Assembly: GCA_027214385.1 (NCBI GenBank)
Contig: JAPVXR010000002.1
Coordinates: forward strand, 310,001-374,000
Source of the DNA: Cryomorphaceae bacterium 1068
GTDB taxonomy: Bacteria > Bacteroidota > Bacteroidia > Flavobacteriales_D > Cryomorphaceae
DNA length: 64,000 nt
Reading direction: 5' to 3'
The notes below the pieces were generated by a model, which made no database searches, was not told the DNA's origin, and was given only the letters and a program-made list of their open reading frames with translations. The translations under genes were made by a program, and so were the position numbers. Positions within the stretch are counted from its first letter, which is position 1, and each line of letters begins with the position of its first letter. Of this stretch, positions 7,516-16,089 are shown in pieces.

Positions 7516-7562
7516 CAGAACCTTCGCCACTGAATTTGCGGAGAAGACAAAGATTATGTCTT
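7511..7562 (+). repeat. Direct repeat, copy 2: detached gldC 3' end
   Basis: 50 of 52 bases match 3871-3922. The gldC reading frame is kept and closes with TAG at 7562-7564, overlapping the stop codon of convergent engB. Upstream of 7511 there is no similarity to gldC, so this is only a 3' fragment. Confidence 0.95.
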
Positions 7563-8193
7563 AGTCACCCAATCGCTCTTCCTTAAAAAGCTGATTGGTA
7601 TCTGCGATAAACGACAAAATTTCTTCCCGCCCCAGGAACTTAGAGGATGAGGTAATAAATTGATTAGGAAGATCTTCCCAGTCTTGGAGCATGCGCTCAT
7701 TGTAGGCCTCGACCTTTTTGGTCAGTCCTCCGGGCTTCATCTTGTCGCATTTGGTGAAAACCATCGCGAAGGGCACGCCGTGCTGACCGAGGTAGGCCAT
7801 AAAATCCAAGTCGATGGGCTGAGGCTCGTGACGAATGTCCAGCAAAACAAACAAGCACATCAGGTTTTCCCGCTTCTTGATGTACGGGTAGATCAATCGC
7901 TGAAATTCATCGCGAATGGTGCGCGACACTTTGGCGTAGCCATAGCCTGGCAAATCGACTAGGTACCAAGCTTCATCGCTGCCCGGATAAGAAATCGTAA
8001 AGTGATTGATCAGACGAGTCTTTCCAGGTTTTCCAGAAGTCTTCGCTAGATTTTTTCTTCCCGTCAAAAGGTTAATCAATGACGACTTGCCCACGTTACT
8101 GCGCCCTACAAAAGCGTATTCGGGCATATCGCTTGGAGGTAGTTGAGTGGCAACGGTACTGCTCTTTAGAAATTCGGCCTTGACGTCAATCAT
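7561..8193 (-). CDS. engB: Ribosome biogenesis GTPase EngB/YsxC
   Basis: A 210-residue TrmE-Era-EngA-EngB-Septin-like GTPase needed for late 50S assembly. Motifs in order: G1 GRSNVGKSS near residue 31, G2 region GKTRLINHF, G3 DLPGYGYAK near residue 77, G4 TKCDK near residue 145, and G5 SSS near 178. Length is normal. It is convergent with the detached gldC fragment, which touches its stop codon. In many Flavobacteriia gldC and engB are close, supporting the view that the intervening cargo block is an insertion. Confidence 0.95.
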   Translation of the reverse strand: MIDVKAEFLKSSTVATQLPPSDMPEYAFVGRSNVGKSSLINLLTGRKNLAKTSGKPGKTRLINHFTISYPGSDEAWYLVDLPGYGYAKVSRTIRDEFQRLIYPYIKKRENLMCLFVLLDIRHEPQPIDLDFMAYLGQHGVPFAMVFTKCDKMKPGGLTKKVEAYNERMLQDWEDLPNQFITSSSKFLGREEILSFIADTNQLFKEERLGD

Positions 8194-8528
8194 GGGATGG
8201 TATCAAAATCTTTTAGGATTATCTGTTTGCAAACCACTTTAAAATAAACATTTGAAGAGGGCATAAAGATAAACTGAAATGTTTTAGTCCTGGTTTTCAA
8301 GCTTTTCTTATCACGCCATGCTTTGGAGAAAATTTATTGGGCTCGATGCCCGATAAATTTTCAGGGTCTTCCAGAGTGCAGCTCAGAGCAAATTATGCAG
8401 ACGACCATAGGGAGCGAATAATTTGATCGAGCGAGTCGAAGGGTCACTTACATTTTCAAAAGTGACCGAAGACGCACCTTGGAAGACAAACGAATTTTGG
8501 TTCTTTTCTTCTACGGGAAAAGAACAAT
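8194..8528. other. Palindrome-rich spacer between engB and the hydrolase gene
   Basis: 335 bases with no credible gene. 8328-8525 is a dense set of inverted repeats. A 14-15-base-pair hairpin occupies 8328-8362. An outer stem 8366-8373/8480-8487 encloses two hairpins (8381-8432 and 8442-8467). A 9-base-pair hairpin at 8500-8525 touches the hydrolase stop. Only the last abuts a gene end; none has a T-run, so ordinary terminators do not explain them. Confidence 0.7.
8366..8487. repeat. Three-way-junction palindromic element
   Basis: GTCTTCCA (8366-8373) pairs with TGGAAGAC (8480-8487). Inside, GCTC+AAATTAT (8381-8384, 8390-8396) pairs with ATAATTT+GAGC (8418-8424, 8429-8432), and GGTCACTT (8442-8449) pairs with AAGTGACC (8460-8467). 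The fold is possible as RNA or single-stranded DNA on either strand. It could be a structured RNA or a copy of a dispersed intergenic repeat. Confidence 0.5.
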
Positions 8529-9287
8529 TCAGAACTTCTTGGCCAACCAGCCATCCAGAATTTCATTGAATTCATCAGGGTGCTCCATCATCGGGGCATG
8601 GCCGCATTTGTCAATCCAAAATAACTCTGAATCAGGAATTTTTTCGTGAAACTCCTCTGCCACGTCAGGTGGAGTGATGGTATCATCTTTTCCCCAAATC
8701 AAGCACACGGGCATGGTGTAATTCTTCAGGTCATTGCGCATGTTGTGACGGATGGCAGATTTGGCCATAGCCAAAACCTTGATCAACTTTGTTCGGTCTT
8801 GAACCAAGTCGAAAGTCACGTCTACCAATTCATCTGTTACCATTTCGGGATCGTAAAACGTCACCGCGATTTTCTTGCGGATGTAGTCCTTGTCTTCCCT
8901 TCTGGGAAAAGAGCCACCGAAGGCATTTTCATAGAGGCCGGAACTACCCGTCAAGATCATGGCTTTGATCAATTCGGGGCGCCTTTTGGTCAAAACCAAA
9001 CCAACGTGACCACCGAGTGAGTTTCCCAAAAGTAATACGTCCTTCAGCCCCTTGAACTCCATAAATCCAATCACGAAATCTGCCAGACTTCCCACCCCGG
9101 TTTTAACCAAGGGTAGATCGTATAGTGGCATCATGGGGACGATGACCCGATGCGTCTTTTTGAAGTGAGAAATAACTCCGTTGAAATTGCTCAATGCACC
9201 GAACAATCCGTGCAAAACCAGTAGCGGCTGTCCTTCACCTTCGTCGATGAATTTGTACTTGCCTTCTTCTTTTATGTTTAATTCCAT
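8529..9287 (-). CDS. Alpha/beta-fold hydrolase
   Basis: 252 residues using the start at 9287 (MELNIKEEG), which follows a -7 box. The oxyanion turn HGLFG lies near residue 26, the nucleophile elbow GNSLGGH near 92-98 (Ser94), the acid probably Asp in WGKDDTITPP near 200, and the catalytic His in CGHAPMMEHP near 227. These are the complete Ser-Asp-His triad of the alpha/beta hydrolase superfamily, closest in pattern to the meta-cleavage hydrolase/haloperoxidase-type group. Substrate unknown. In Flavobacteriia such a gene often sits between engB and mraZ, as here, without known functional link. It is cytoplasmic, with no signal peptide. Confidence 0.82.
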   Translation of the reverse strand: MELNIKEEGKYKFIDEGEGQPLLVLHGLFGALSNFNGVISHFKKTHRVIVPMMPLYDLPLVKTGVGSLADFVIGFMEFKGLKDVLLLGNSLGGHVGLVLTKRRPELIKAMILTGSSGLYENAFGGSFPRREDKDYIRKKIAVTFYDPEMVTDELVDVTFDLVQDRTKLIKVLAMAKSAIRHNMRNDLKNYTMPVCLIWGKDDTITPPDVAEEFHEKIPDSELFWIDKCGHAPMMEHPDEFNEILDGWLAKKF

Positions 9288-9303
9288 AACGCGTCTAAGC
9301 TCC

Positions 9304-9311
9304 CAAATATA
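9304..9311 (-). promoter_or_regulatory. Candidate -7 box for the hydrolase gene
   Basis: The minus strand reads TATATTTG, an exact TAnnTTTG match, 17 bases before the start codon at 9287. No TTTG at the ideal 19-base spacing. Confidence 0.45.
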
Positions 9312-9487
9312 GACTTTTTTGAATACGACTGCCCGAAAGCCATGCGTGGATGAAGTCAACAAAATCTTGTGAAAAGCTTTTGCCTTTCTTTAAGTCCGAG
9401 GGTCTTTTTATAGGGAAATTAACCTCTTCTGATCAACCCACCTCAATGGCCGTTTCCAAGGCTATTTTGTTAAACTTTTCAACATGG

Positions 9488-9522
9488 TGGTAAAAAATGG
9501 TAGATCGTGGGAAATTGTGGTA
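9488..9522 (+). promoter_or_regulatory. Four MraZ boxes (operator of the dcw operon)
   Basis: Four direct repeats of TGGKA occur at 9488, 9498, 9508 and 9518 (TGGTA, TGGTA, TGGGA, TGGTA), each separated by exactly five bases. In other bacteria MraZ binds TGGGN repeats with 5-base spacers upstream of its own gene. The array ends ten bases before the likely -7 element (9532-9539), a position suited to repression of mraZ and the downstream division genes. Confidence 0.85.
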
Positions 9523-9531
9523 AACATTTTC

Positions 9532-9539
9532 TACTTTAG
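9532..9539 (+). promoter_or_regulatory. Candidate -7 box of the dcw operon
   Basis: TACTTTAG differs from TAnnTTTG at one base and lies 20 bases before the mraZ ATG. The -33 region would fall within the MraZ boxes. Confidence 0.45.
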
Positions 9540-9559
9540 CTGTAATATAGCTACATCTC

Positions 9560-10021
9560 ATGCTGAATCTACTCGGAGAATACGATTGCAAAATGGACGC
9601 GAAAGGGCGCTTAATGTTCCCTGCGCCATTGAAGCGACAGCTCGAAGATGTGCTGCATGAGGGGTTTGTGATCAATCGCGATCTCTTTGCAACTTGCCTC
9701 GTTCTTTACCCTGCTCAGCAATGGGCCGAGGTTTCGGGTCAGTTGGGGAAGCTCAATCGTTTCATTGAGAAGAACGTTCGATTTATCAGAAGATTTAATA
9801 ATGGCGCTACGCCTGTGACTCTTGACGGGACAGGTCGTTTGTTGGTTCCGGGAGCGTTGGCCAAGTATGCCGATTTGACCAAAGAGGTTAAGCTGATGGG
9901 GAACGGTGATCGGATTGAAATATGGAGCAAGTCTCGTTACGATGAGATGTTGAACGAGGATATTGACATGGGCGCTCTCTCGGAAGAGGTGATGGGCGAT
10001 CGTGATACCAAAGATGAGTAG
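9560..10021 (+). CDS. mraZ: Transcriptional regulator MraZ
   Basis: 153 residues with two tandem AbrB-like MraZ/SpoVT domains: LLGEYDCKMDAKGRLMFP at the N-terminus and NGATPVTLDGTGRLLVPGALAKYA near residue 80. The DxxGR motif occurs in both halves (DAKGR, DGTGR), as expected of the family. MraZ forms ring oligomers that bind direct repeats before its own gene; four such repeats are present at 9488-9522. It is the first gene of the division and cell wall cluster, and its stop overlaps rsmH. Confidence 0.95.
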   Translation: MLNLLGEYDCKMDAKGRLMFPAPLKRQLEDVLHEGFVINRDLFATCLVLYPAQQWAEVSGQLGKLNRFIEKNVRFIRRFNNGATPVTLDGTGRLLVPGALAKYADLTKEVKLMGNGDRIEIWSKSRYDEMLNEDIDMGALSEEVMGDRDTKDE

Positions 10022-10925
10022 TTCGGGCTACCACGAGCCCGTTCTTTTGCGGGAGAGCGTGGATGCGCTGATTGAAGATATGAATGGCGTCTATGTGGAC
10101 GTCACCTTTGGCGGGGGAGGACATTCCCGCGAAGTTCTTTCAAGGTTAGGGGATAAAGGCAAATTGATCGCGTTTGATCGCGATGAAGATGCGCAAAGCA
10201 ATGTGATTAATGATCCGAGATTCACTCTGGTGCCCTCGGATTTTCGCTTTATGCAAAATCACCTCCGCTTCGCTGGATACAGAAAGGTGGACGGCATCCT
10301 GGCAGATTTGGGTGTTTCATCTCATCAGTTTGATGTGCCCGAGCGTGGTTTTTCCATTCGCACGGAAGGGAAGCTCGATATGCGGATGGGCAAGACTACG
10401 GAGTTGACGGCCGCCAAGGTGGTCAACAAGTACGACGAAGCCGAGCTGATGCGGGTGCTGAAGAATTATGGTGAGTTGTCCAACGCTCGGCAATTGGCTT
10501 CGATTATTGTGGCGAGGCGCAACGAGCGAAAATTTGAAACCACCGAGGATTTGGTGCAAGCCATCGAAAAGGTTTTTCCGCCCCAAAAGCGGATGCAGAA
10601 TTTGGCGAAGGTTTTTCAAGGCATTCGCATTGAGGTGAACGATGAGATGGGTTCGCTTGAAGCACTGCTCAAGCAGTCGGTAGAAGTGCTGAAGCCAAAA
10701 GGAAATTTGGTGGTGATTTCATACCACAGCTTGGAAGACCGCCCGGTGAAGCGATTTATGCGAGCCGGAGATTTGGATGGAGAAGTGAAAAAAGACTTTT
10801 TCGGAAATCCGGAAAGACCTTTTACGCCGCAACCTGGAAAACCCATTACCCCTTCGAAAGAAGAGATTGAAAAAAATAGCAGAGCACGAAGTGCAAAACT
10901 GAGAGTAGCAAAACGAAATGAGTAA
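10014..10925 (+). CDS. rsmH: 16S rRNA (cytosine1402-N4)-methyltransferase
   Basis: 303 residues from the ATG at 10014, which overlaps the mraZ stop by eight bases; an ATG four codons earlier (10002) is also possible. It methylates C1402 of 16S rRNA using SAM. Motifs: YHEPVLLRESVD at the N-terminus, the SAM loop DVTFGGGGHSREVL near residue 28, GILADLGVSSHQ near 95, and the C-terminal ISYHSLEDRPVKRFM near 238. Length is typical. Position directly after mraZ is the standard dcw order; its stop overlaps ftsL. Confidence 0.95.
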   Translation: MSSSGYHEPVLLRESVDALIEDMNGVYVDVTFGGGGHSREVLSRLGDKGKLIAFDRDEDAQSNVINDPRFTLVPSDFRFMQNHLRFAGYRKVDGILADLGVSSHQFDVPERGFSIRTEGKLDMRMGKTTELTAAKVVNKYDEAELMRVLKNYGELSNARQLASIIVARRNERKFETTEDLVQAIEKVFPPQKRMQNLAKVFQGIRIEVNDEMGSLEALLKQSVEVLKPKGNLVVISYHSLEDRPVKRFMRAGDLDGEVKKDFFGNPERPFTPQPGKPITPSKEEIEKNSRARSAKLRVAKRNE

Positions 10926-11283
10926 AGCAGGAGAAACCAAAAAAGCAAAAAAGCGCGGCCTCGCTAAGGGGTTGAGTTCCCTGCTGAGCGGTAATTTCCT
11001 GACGCGCAGTTTGGTTCAAGCCAACATGCCTTTTATTTTCTTCCTGGTTGTGATGATGATTTGCTACATCGGGTACGGCTACTTTGCTGAAAAAAATGCC
11101 AAAGATTTGGTGCAAGCCGAAACTCAATTGAGAGAGGTGAAGGCTGCCAATCTTTCGATTAATGCCAGACTGGAAAAATTGAAACAGCAATCGCAGGTGG
11201 CTAGATCCATCAGCGACCTAGGACTTAAAGAGTCCACCGATCCGCCTAAGGTTATTCGCATTCCCAAATCAGAAGAAGAGTAA
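10918..11283 (+). CDS. ftsL: FtsL-like cell division protein
   Basis: A 121-residue bitopic membrane protein. A basic cytoplasmic N-terminus is followed by one membrane helix (MPFIFFLVVMMICYIGYGYF, residues 37-56) and a periplasmic coiled coil (about 60-95). This topology, size and position between rsmH and ftsI identify the Bacteroidota FtsL-like protein (DUF-type FtsL), which joins FtsQ and other divisome proteins at the septum. Primary sequence of FtsL is poorly conserved, so the assignment leans on context. Overlaps rsmH by eight bases and is three bases from ftsI. Confidence 0.85.
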   Translation: MSKAGETKKAKKRGLAKGLSSLLSGNFLTRSLVQANMPFIFFLVVMMICYIGYGYFAEKNAKDLVQAETQLREVKAANLSINARLEKLKQQSQVARSISDLGLKESTDPPKVIRIPKSEEE

Positions 11284-11286
11284 GAG

Positions 11287-13401
11287 ATGGCGGAACGTAA
11301 AAATATAATCAACAAGGCATATTTGGTTTTCCTTGGCATCTGCCTCTTTTCCCTTTTCGTGCTGGGAAAGATCATCATGATCCAATTTATGGAGGGCGAA
11401 AAGTGGGAAGCGAAAGTGGAAAAACTAACCACTGATCTTCGTGAGATTACTCCCGTGCGTGGAAACCTCTACACTGCTGACGGCAATATGCTGGCTACCT
11501 CCGTGCCCATCTATGAGATCCGAATGGACATGAAGTGCGAAGGCTTTGATGAAGAAGCTTTCGCTCAGGAAATTGATTCTCTTTCCTACAGATTAAGCGA
11601 GCTCTTTGAAAATAAAACAGCGGCTGAGTACAAGCGCGACCTCCTTGCTGCGAGGAAAGATGGGAATCGCTATTACCGAGTAAAAGGTAAAGTAGAGCAT
11701 GACCAATTACTCGAAGCTGAAAATTTCCCCTTTTTCAGAAGAGGTCGTTTTAAAAGTGGAGTTATTTATGAAAAGAAAACAGTGCGTAAGCATCCCTTCG
11801 GGAGCCTCGCAGCACGGACCGTGGGGTACGAGCGTGACGGTGTTCGGCCGGTAGGGCTCGAAGGTGCTTATGATGTGGAGCTTCGCGGAGTGCCGGGAAG
11901 TCGCTATGAAAAACGATTGGCCGGAGGCACATGGATGCCTATTGACAATACCAATGAAGTGGAGCCGCAAGACGGTTACGATGTGTATACCACAATCGAT
12001 ATAAATATTCAAGACGTTGCTGAGAGTGCTTTGCGAAAGCAACTGAGGAAACACAGGGCACGCCATGGCTGCGCTGTCTTAATGGAAGTTAAAACCGGGC
12101 GGATCAAGGCCATTGCGAATTTGACATTGAGCAAGGATAGTACCTATAGAGAAGTATACAATTACGCCGTTGGTGAAGCTACAGAGCCGGGATCAACTTT
12201 TAAGTTGCCTGCCTTAATGGCTGCCCTGGAAGACGGGTTGTTGGAATTAACTGATACGGTGGATACCAAGAGAGGAAAGCATCAGTTCTACGACCGAACT
12301 ATGAAGGATAGTAATGATAAGGGCTTCGGTAAGATAGATGTGGTGACGGCTTTCCAAAAATCATCCAACGTCGGCATTTCTCGTTTGATCTTCGACCGAT
12401 ACAAAGACAATCCGAGAGAATTTGTGGATCGACTTTACAAGATGGGTTTAGGCCGACCGATTGGAGTTGAAATTACAGGAGAGGGAGAACCTAAAATCAA
12501 GGATCCGTCTGATCCATCTTGGTCGGGAACCACACTTCCGTGGATGAGCATCGGGTATGAAACGCTGATGACCCCGCTGCAGATTTTGACATTCTATAAT
12601 GCTGTTGCCAATGATGGCAAAATGGTGAAGCCTGCTTTTGTAAAAGAATTGAGAAGAAATGGCAAGGTGCTCAAGACTTTTGATCCTGTCGTAATTAATT
12701 CGGCCATCGCATCGCACGAGACTTTAACAGAGGCTCGACGCATGTTGGAGACGGTGGTAAGCGCTGAGGGGACTGCGTCCAATTTGAGATTTGGTGCGTA
12801 TTCCATTGCCGGTAAAACGGGAACAGCTCAAATTGCCAATGCTCAATATGGCTACAAATACAAAGAAGCAGTGAGCTACCAGGCGTCTTTTGTGGGGTAC
12901 TTTCCTGCCGATGAGCCTGAGTATACGTGTATCGTTGTGGTAAATGGCCCCTCCAATAATGTGTACTACGGAAATCAAGTTGCAGGCCCTGTTTTTAAAG
13001 AGATTGCTGATAAAGTCTTTGCCGGAAGGCTCGACCTCCATGACTTGGATGAGCAAGAGCCCGCCCTGACGACGGTAAAAATACCCGTTTCCAAGAGCGG
13101 TCAAAAAGAAGATTTGGATTTCATCTTTAATGAGTTTCACGTGCCCGTGAATGATGAGGCAAACGGGTATGCCTGGGTAACTACTCATACGGGTGCTGAC
13201 ACGGTTACCGTAGAACGTAGAACCATCCCTGAAGACCGTGTGCCCAATGTAGTAGGAATGGGACTGCGCGATGGTCTTTTCCTGTTGGAAAAAGCTGGAC
13301 TCGACGTAAAGGTGAAAGGCAAAGGAATGATTTCGAAACAGAGTATTCCTCCCGGAACCAATCTCAGCAGATACGAATCCATAGAAATTGAATTGTCCTG
13401 A
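11287..13401 (+). CDS. ftsI: Septal peptidoglycan transpeptidase (PBP2/PBP3 class, FtsI/SpoVD type) with PASTA domain
   Basis: 704 residues: one N-terminal membrane helix (about 13-32), the dimerisation/pedestal domain (with RGNLYTADGNMLAT near 56), the transpeptidase domain and a single C-terminal PASTA domain (about 640-704, PNVVGMGLRDGLFLLEKAGL). Catalytic motifs: S303-T-F-K306, S359-S-N361 and K510-T-G512. It crosslinks septal peptidoglycan with FtsW. The gene follows ftsL, in the usual dcw place. The PASTA tail is shared with SpoVD-type enzymes and typical of Bacteroidota FtsI. The start at 11287 follows AAGAG; the long antisense frames are shadows. Confidence 0.95.
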   Translation: MAERKNIINKAYLVFLGICLFSLFVLGKIIMIQFMEGEKWEAKVEKLTTDLREITPVRGNLYTADGNMLATSVPIYEIRMDMKCEGFDEEAFAQEIDSLSYRLSELFENKTAAEYKRDLLAARKDGNRYYRVKGKVEHDQLLEAENFPFFRRGRFKSGVIYEKKTVRKHPFGSLAARTVGYERDGVRPVGLEGAYDVELRGVPGSRYEKRLAGGTWMPIDNTNEVEPQDGYDVYTTIDINIQDVAESALRKQLRKHRARHGCAVLMEVKTGRIKAIANLTLSKDSTYREVYNYAVGEATEPGSTFKLPALMAALEDGLLELTDTVDTKRGKHQFYDRTMKDSNDKGFGKIDVVTAFQKSSNVGISRLIFDRYKDNPREFVDRLYKMGLGRPIGVEITGEGEPKIKDPSDPSWSGTTLPWMSIGYETLMTPLQILTFYNAVANDGKMVKPAFVKELRRNGKVLKTFDPVVINSAIASHETLTEARRMLETVVSAEGTASNLRFGAYSIAGKTGTAQIANAQYGYKYKEAVSYQASFVGYFPADEPEYTCIVVVNGPSNNVYYGNQVAGPVFKEIADKVFAGRLDLHDLDEQEPALTTVKIPVSKSGQKEDLDFIFNEFHVPVNDEANGYAWVTTHTGADTVTVERRTIPEDRVPNVVGMGLRDGLFLLEKAGLDVKVKGKGMISKQSIPPGTNLSRYESIEIELS

Positions 13402-13402
13402 T

Positions 13403-14869
13403 ATGAAGTTGCTGAAAGACATATTGTATCAGTCGCGAATCAAGCACGTTAAAGGCACAACCAACGTGGCGGTGGAAGCCGTGGTGTTTGATTCTCGGAA
13501 GGTTGTGGGTTTCTCGCTCTTCGTAGCTGTGAGAGGCGATCAGGCCGATGGCCATCTATTTATCGATAAGGCTATTGAGCTGGGAGCTGTGGCCATCGTT
13601 TGTGAAGAACTCCCCGAAGAATTACGTGAAGAGATCACTTACGTTCAGGTAGAGAATAGCCGAGAAGCATTGGGGCACTTGGCCGCCAATTTCTTTGACA
13701 ATCCTTCCGGTGAATTGAAGCTGGTTGGTATTACCGGAACCAACGGTAAGACGACCACGGCCACTATGCTTTATCGTCTTTTCAAGCTTTTGGGCAAGAA
13801 AGTGGGTTTGATATCGACAGTCGAAAATCGAATCCAAAACGAGGTGATCGGTGCGACTCATACCACGCCCGACCCTGTTCAGCTCAATGAGCTTCTGCGA
13901 AGAATGGTAGATGCCAAATGCGGTTACTGCTTTATGGAAGTGAGCTCTCACGCTTTGCATCAGCACCGTGTGGCAGGAATTGAATTTGCTGGTGGAGTCT
14001 TCACGAATATTTCGCGAGACCATTTGGATTACCACAAGACTTTCGACGAATACATTGCCGCAAAAAAGCTGCTCTTTGATATGCTTCCTTCCCCTGCCTT
14101 CGCTTTGGTCAATCTCGACGATCGTCAGGGAGAAATCATGCTGCAAAACTGCAAAGCAGGAGATCAAAAAACCTATGCTTTGAAGGCAATGGCCGATTTT
14201 AAGGCCAAGGTCATTGAAAATCTCTTTTCAGGCTTACACGTCAATTTGGATGGCATGGATCTGTACTCCAAATTGGTAGGTCGATTCAATGCGTACAATA
14301 TTCTTTGTGTGTATGGCGCAGCTCGTTTGCTCGGAGAAGACAAGATGGACGTTCTTACGGCATTGAGCAATATCAATCCGGTGGCCGGTCGATTTGAATT
14401 GATTAAAAGCACCGAAGGCGTGAGTGCCATAGTAGATTATGCCCATACGCCTGATGCCTTGGAGAATATACTTGCAACGGTCACTGAGATTCGTACCCAC
14501 AATGAGCAAGTCATCACAGTGGTTGGCTGCGGTGGAAATCGTGACAAGGGAAAGCGGCCTGAGATGGCCTCCATCGCTTGCAAATACAGTGACCGCGTTA
14601 TCCTTACTTCTGACAATCCGCGAGATGAGGATCCACAAAGCATTGTAAATGATATGAAGGTCGGAGTAGATCCGGTTGATTTCAAAAAGACCAATACCAT
14701 TCTTGATCGAGCTGAAGCCATTCGTATGGCTTGCGGACTCGCTCAAGCAAACGATATAGTTCTCATTGCCGGAAAAGGCCATGAGAAGTACCAGGAAATT
14801 AAAGGTGAGAGGTTTCCATTTGATGATCTCGCCACTGTTATGGAATCCTTTAAAGAGTTGAAGAGCTAA
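13403..14869 (+). CDS. murE: UDP-MurNAc-L-Ala-D-Glu:diamino acid ligase
   Basis: 488 residues from the ATG at 13403, one base after the ftsI stop codon. Three Mur ligase domains: UDP-binding N-terminus with FDSRKV, central ATPase with [14 protein letters not shown] near residue 112 and TTPDP, and C-terminal ligase domain with [11 protein letters not shown]. The DNPRDE motif near residue 405 is the one that selects meso-diaminopimelate rather than lysine, so the peptide should contain mDAP (family knowledge). Ends by sharing the A of its stop TAA region with the mraY start. Confidence 0.96.
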   Translation: MKLLKDILYQSRIKHVKGTTNVAVEAVVFDSRKVVGFSLFVAVRGDQADGHLFIDKAIELGAVAIVCEELPEELREEITYVQVENSREALGHLAANFFDNPSGELKLVGITGTNGKTTTATMLYRLFKLLGKKVGLISTVENRIQNEVIGATHTTPDPVQLNELLRRMVDAKCGYCFMEVSSHALHQHRVAGIEFAGGVFTNISRDHLDYHKTFDEYIAAKKLLFDMLPSPAFALVNLDDRQGEIMLQNCKAGDQKTYALKAMADFKAKVIENLFSGLHVNLDGMDLYSKLVGRFNAYNILCVYGAARLLGEDKMDVLTALSNINPVAGRFELIKSTEGVSAIVDYAHTPDALENILATVTEIRTHNEQVITVVGCGGNRDKGKRPEMASIACKYSDRVILTSDNPRDEDPQSIVNDMKVGVDPVDFKKTNTILDRAEAIRMACGLAQANDIVLIAGKGHEKYQEIKGERFPFDDLATVMESFKELKS

Positions 14870-16089
14870 TGCTATACTACCTTTTCGAATATTTGGATGA
14901 AGCATATGGCCTCCCGGGAGCAGGTGTATTTCAATTCATCTCCTTCAGGGCGGCCATGGCCGTCATCACCTCTTTGATTATTTCTTTGGTGTTCGGGAAG
15001 TCGCTTATTTCCATGCTGCACCGAAAACAGGTGGGAGAAACCGTGCGCGACTTGGGATTGAAAGGTCAGATAGAGAAACAAGGGACCCCGACAATGGGCG
15101 GACTTATCATCATTGCTGCAATTCTTATTCCGACACTTCTCTTTTGCGAATTGGATAATATTTACGTGATCATCATGATCATTACCACCGTCATTCTTGG
15201 TGGTATCGGATTTTTGGACGACTACATCAAAGTATTCAAGAAGAATAAAAAAGGTCTTGCGGGTAAGTTTAAAGTAGTTGGTCAAGTAGCCGTAGGTATT
15301 TTGGTTGGAGCCGTTCTGTTTTTCAATCAGGATGTGGTAAGCAAGCGAAAAGTCTACTTTCAGAGCGAACAAACTGGAGAAATCACATCTGAATGGTTTC
15401 AGGAAAAATCGGTAAAGACGACGATTCCATTTATCAAGAACAATGAATTTGATTATGCTTGGCTTCTCGGCTTTTTCGGAAAAGAAAAGGCACAAGATTG
15501 GGCGTGGTTGATTTTTATTCCGCTTGTGATTTTTGTGGTGACTGCGGTTTCAAATGGTGCTAATATTACAGATGGGTTGGATGGTTTGGCTACGGGCACA
15601 TCTGCTATTATTGGCGTTGTACTGGCCATATTTGCCTTCGTTTCGGGGAACTTGGTTTTCTCCGACTACCTCAATATTATGTTCATTCCCGAGTCAGGTG
15701 AACTGACTGTATTCATCTCGGCATTTGTGGGAGCGTGCATTGGTTTCCTTTGGTACAACTCATTTCCGGCTCAAGTTTTTATGGGTGATACGGGAAGTTT
15801 GGCCTTGGGAGGAATCATCGCTGTTTTTGCGATTTCCATCAGAAAAGAACTGCTCATTCCGCTCTTCTGCGGAGTGTTTCTTATTGAGAATATTTCAGTG
15901 ATGCTGCAAGTCAGCTACTTCAAGTACACCAAAAAGAAGTACGGAGAAGGAAAGAGGATTTTCCTCATGGCGCCCTTGCATCATCATTACCAAAAAGTGG
16001 GATACCACGAATCTAAGATCGTGTCGCGGTTTTGGATTATTGGAATTATCCTGGCGGTATTGTCTATCGTAACGCTTAAGCTCAGGTGA
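14869..16089 (+). CDS. mraY: Phospho-MurNAc-pentapeptide-transferase
   Basis: 406 residues, about ten membrane helices. MraY transfers phospho-MurNAc-pentapeptide to undecaprenyl phosphate, giving lipid I at the inner face of the membrane. Conserved elements: GTPTMGG near residue 76, LDDYIKV near 118 (acidic pair), [13 protein letters not shown] near 227, [12 protein letters not shown] near 304 and the cytoplasmic [14 protein letters not shown] loop near 365. An insertion of roughly 60 residues after the second aspartate region ([11 protein letters not shown]... to the next helix) is typical of Bacteroidota MraY. Overlaps murE by one base and murD by four. Confidence 0.96.
   Translation: MLYYLFEYLDEAYGLPGAGVFQFISFRAAMAVITSLIISLVFGKSLISMLHRKQVGETVRDLGLKGQIEKQGTPTMGGLIIIAAILIPTLLFCELDNIYVIIMIITTVILGGIGFLDDYIKVFKKNKKGLAGKFKVVGQVAVGILVGAVLFFNQDVVSKRKVYFQSEQTGEITSEWFQEKSVKTTIPFIKNNEFDYAWLLGFFGKEKAQDWAWLIFIPLVIFVVTAVSNGANITDGLDGLATGTSAIIGVVLAIFAFVSGNLVFSDYLNIMFIPESGELTVFISAFVGACIGFLWYNSFPAQVFMGDTGSLALGGIIAVFAISIRKELLIPLFCGVFLIENISVMLQVSYFKYTKKKYGEGKRIFLMAPLHHHYQKVGYHESKIVSRFWIIGIILAVLSIVTLKLR

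Noticed and set aside
12724-13422. 232-codon minus-strand frame
   Set aside because: Lies wholly within ftsI/murE coding sequence on the other strand; no family resemblance.
14234-15495. Long minus-strand frames (223 and 207 codons) opposite murE and mraY
   Set aside because: Shadows of well-conserved enzymes; no ribosome-binding site or domain.
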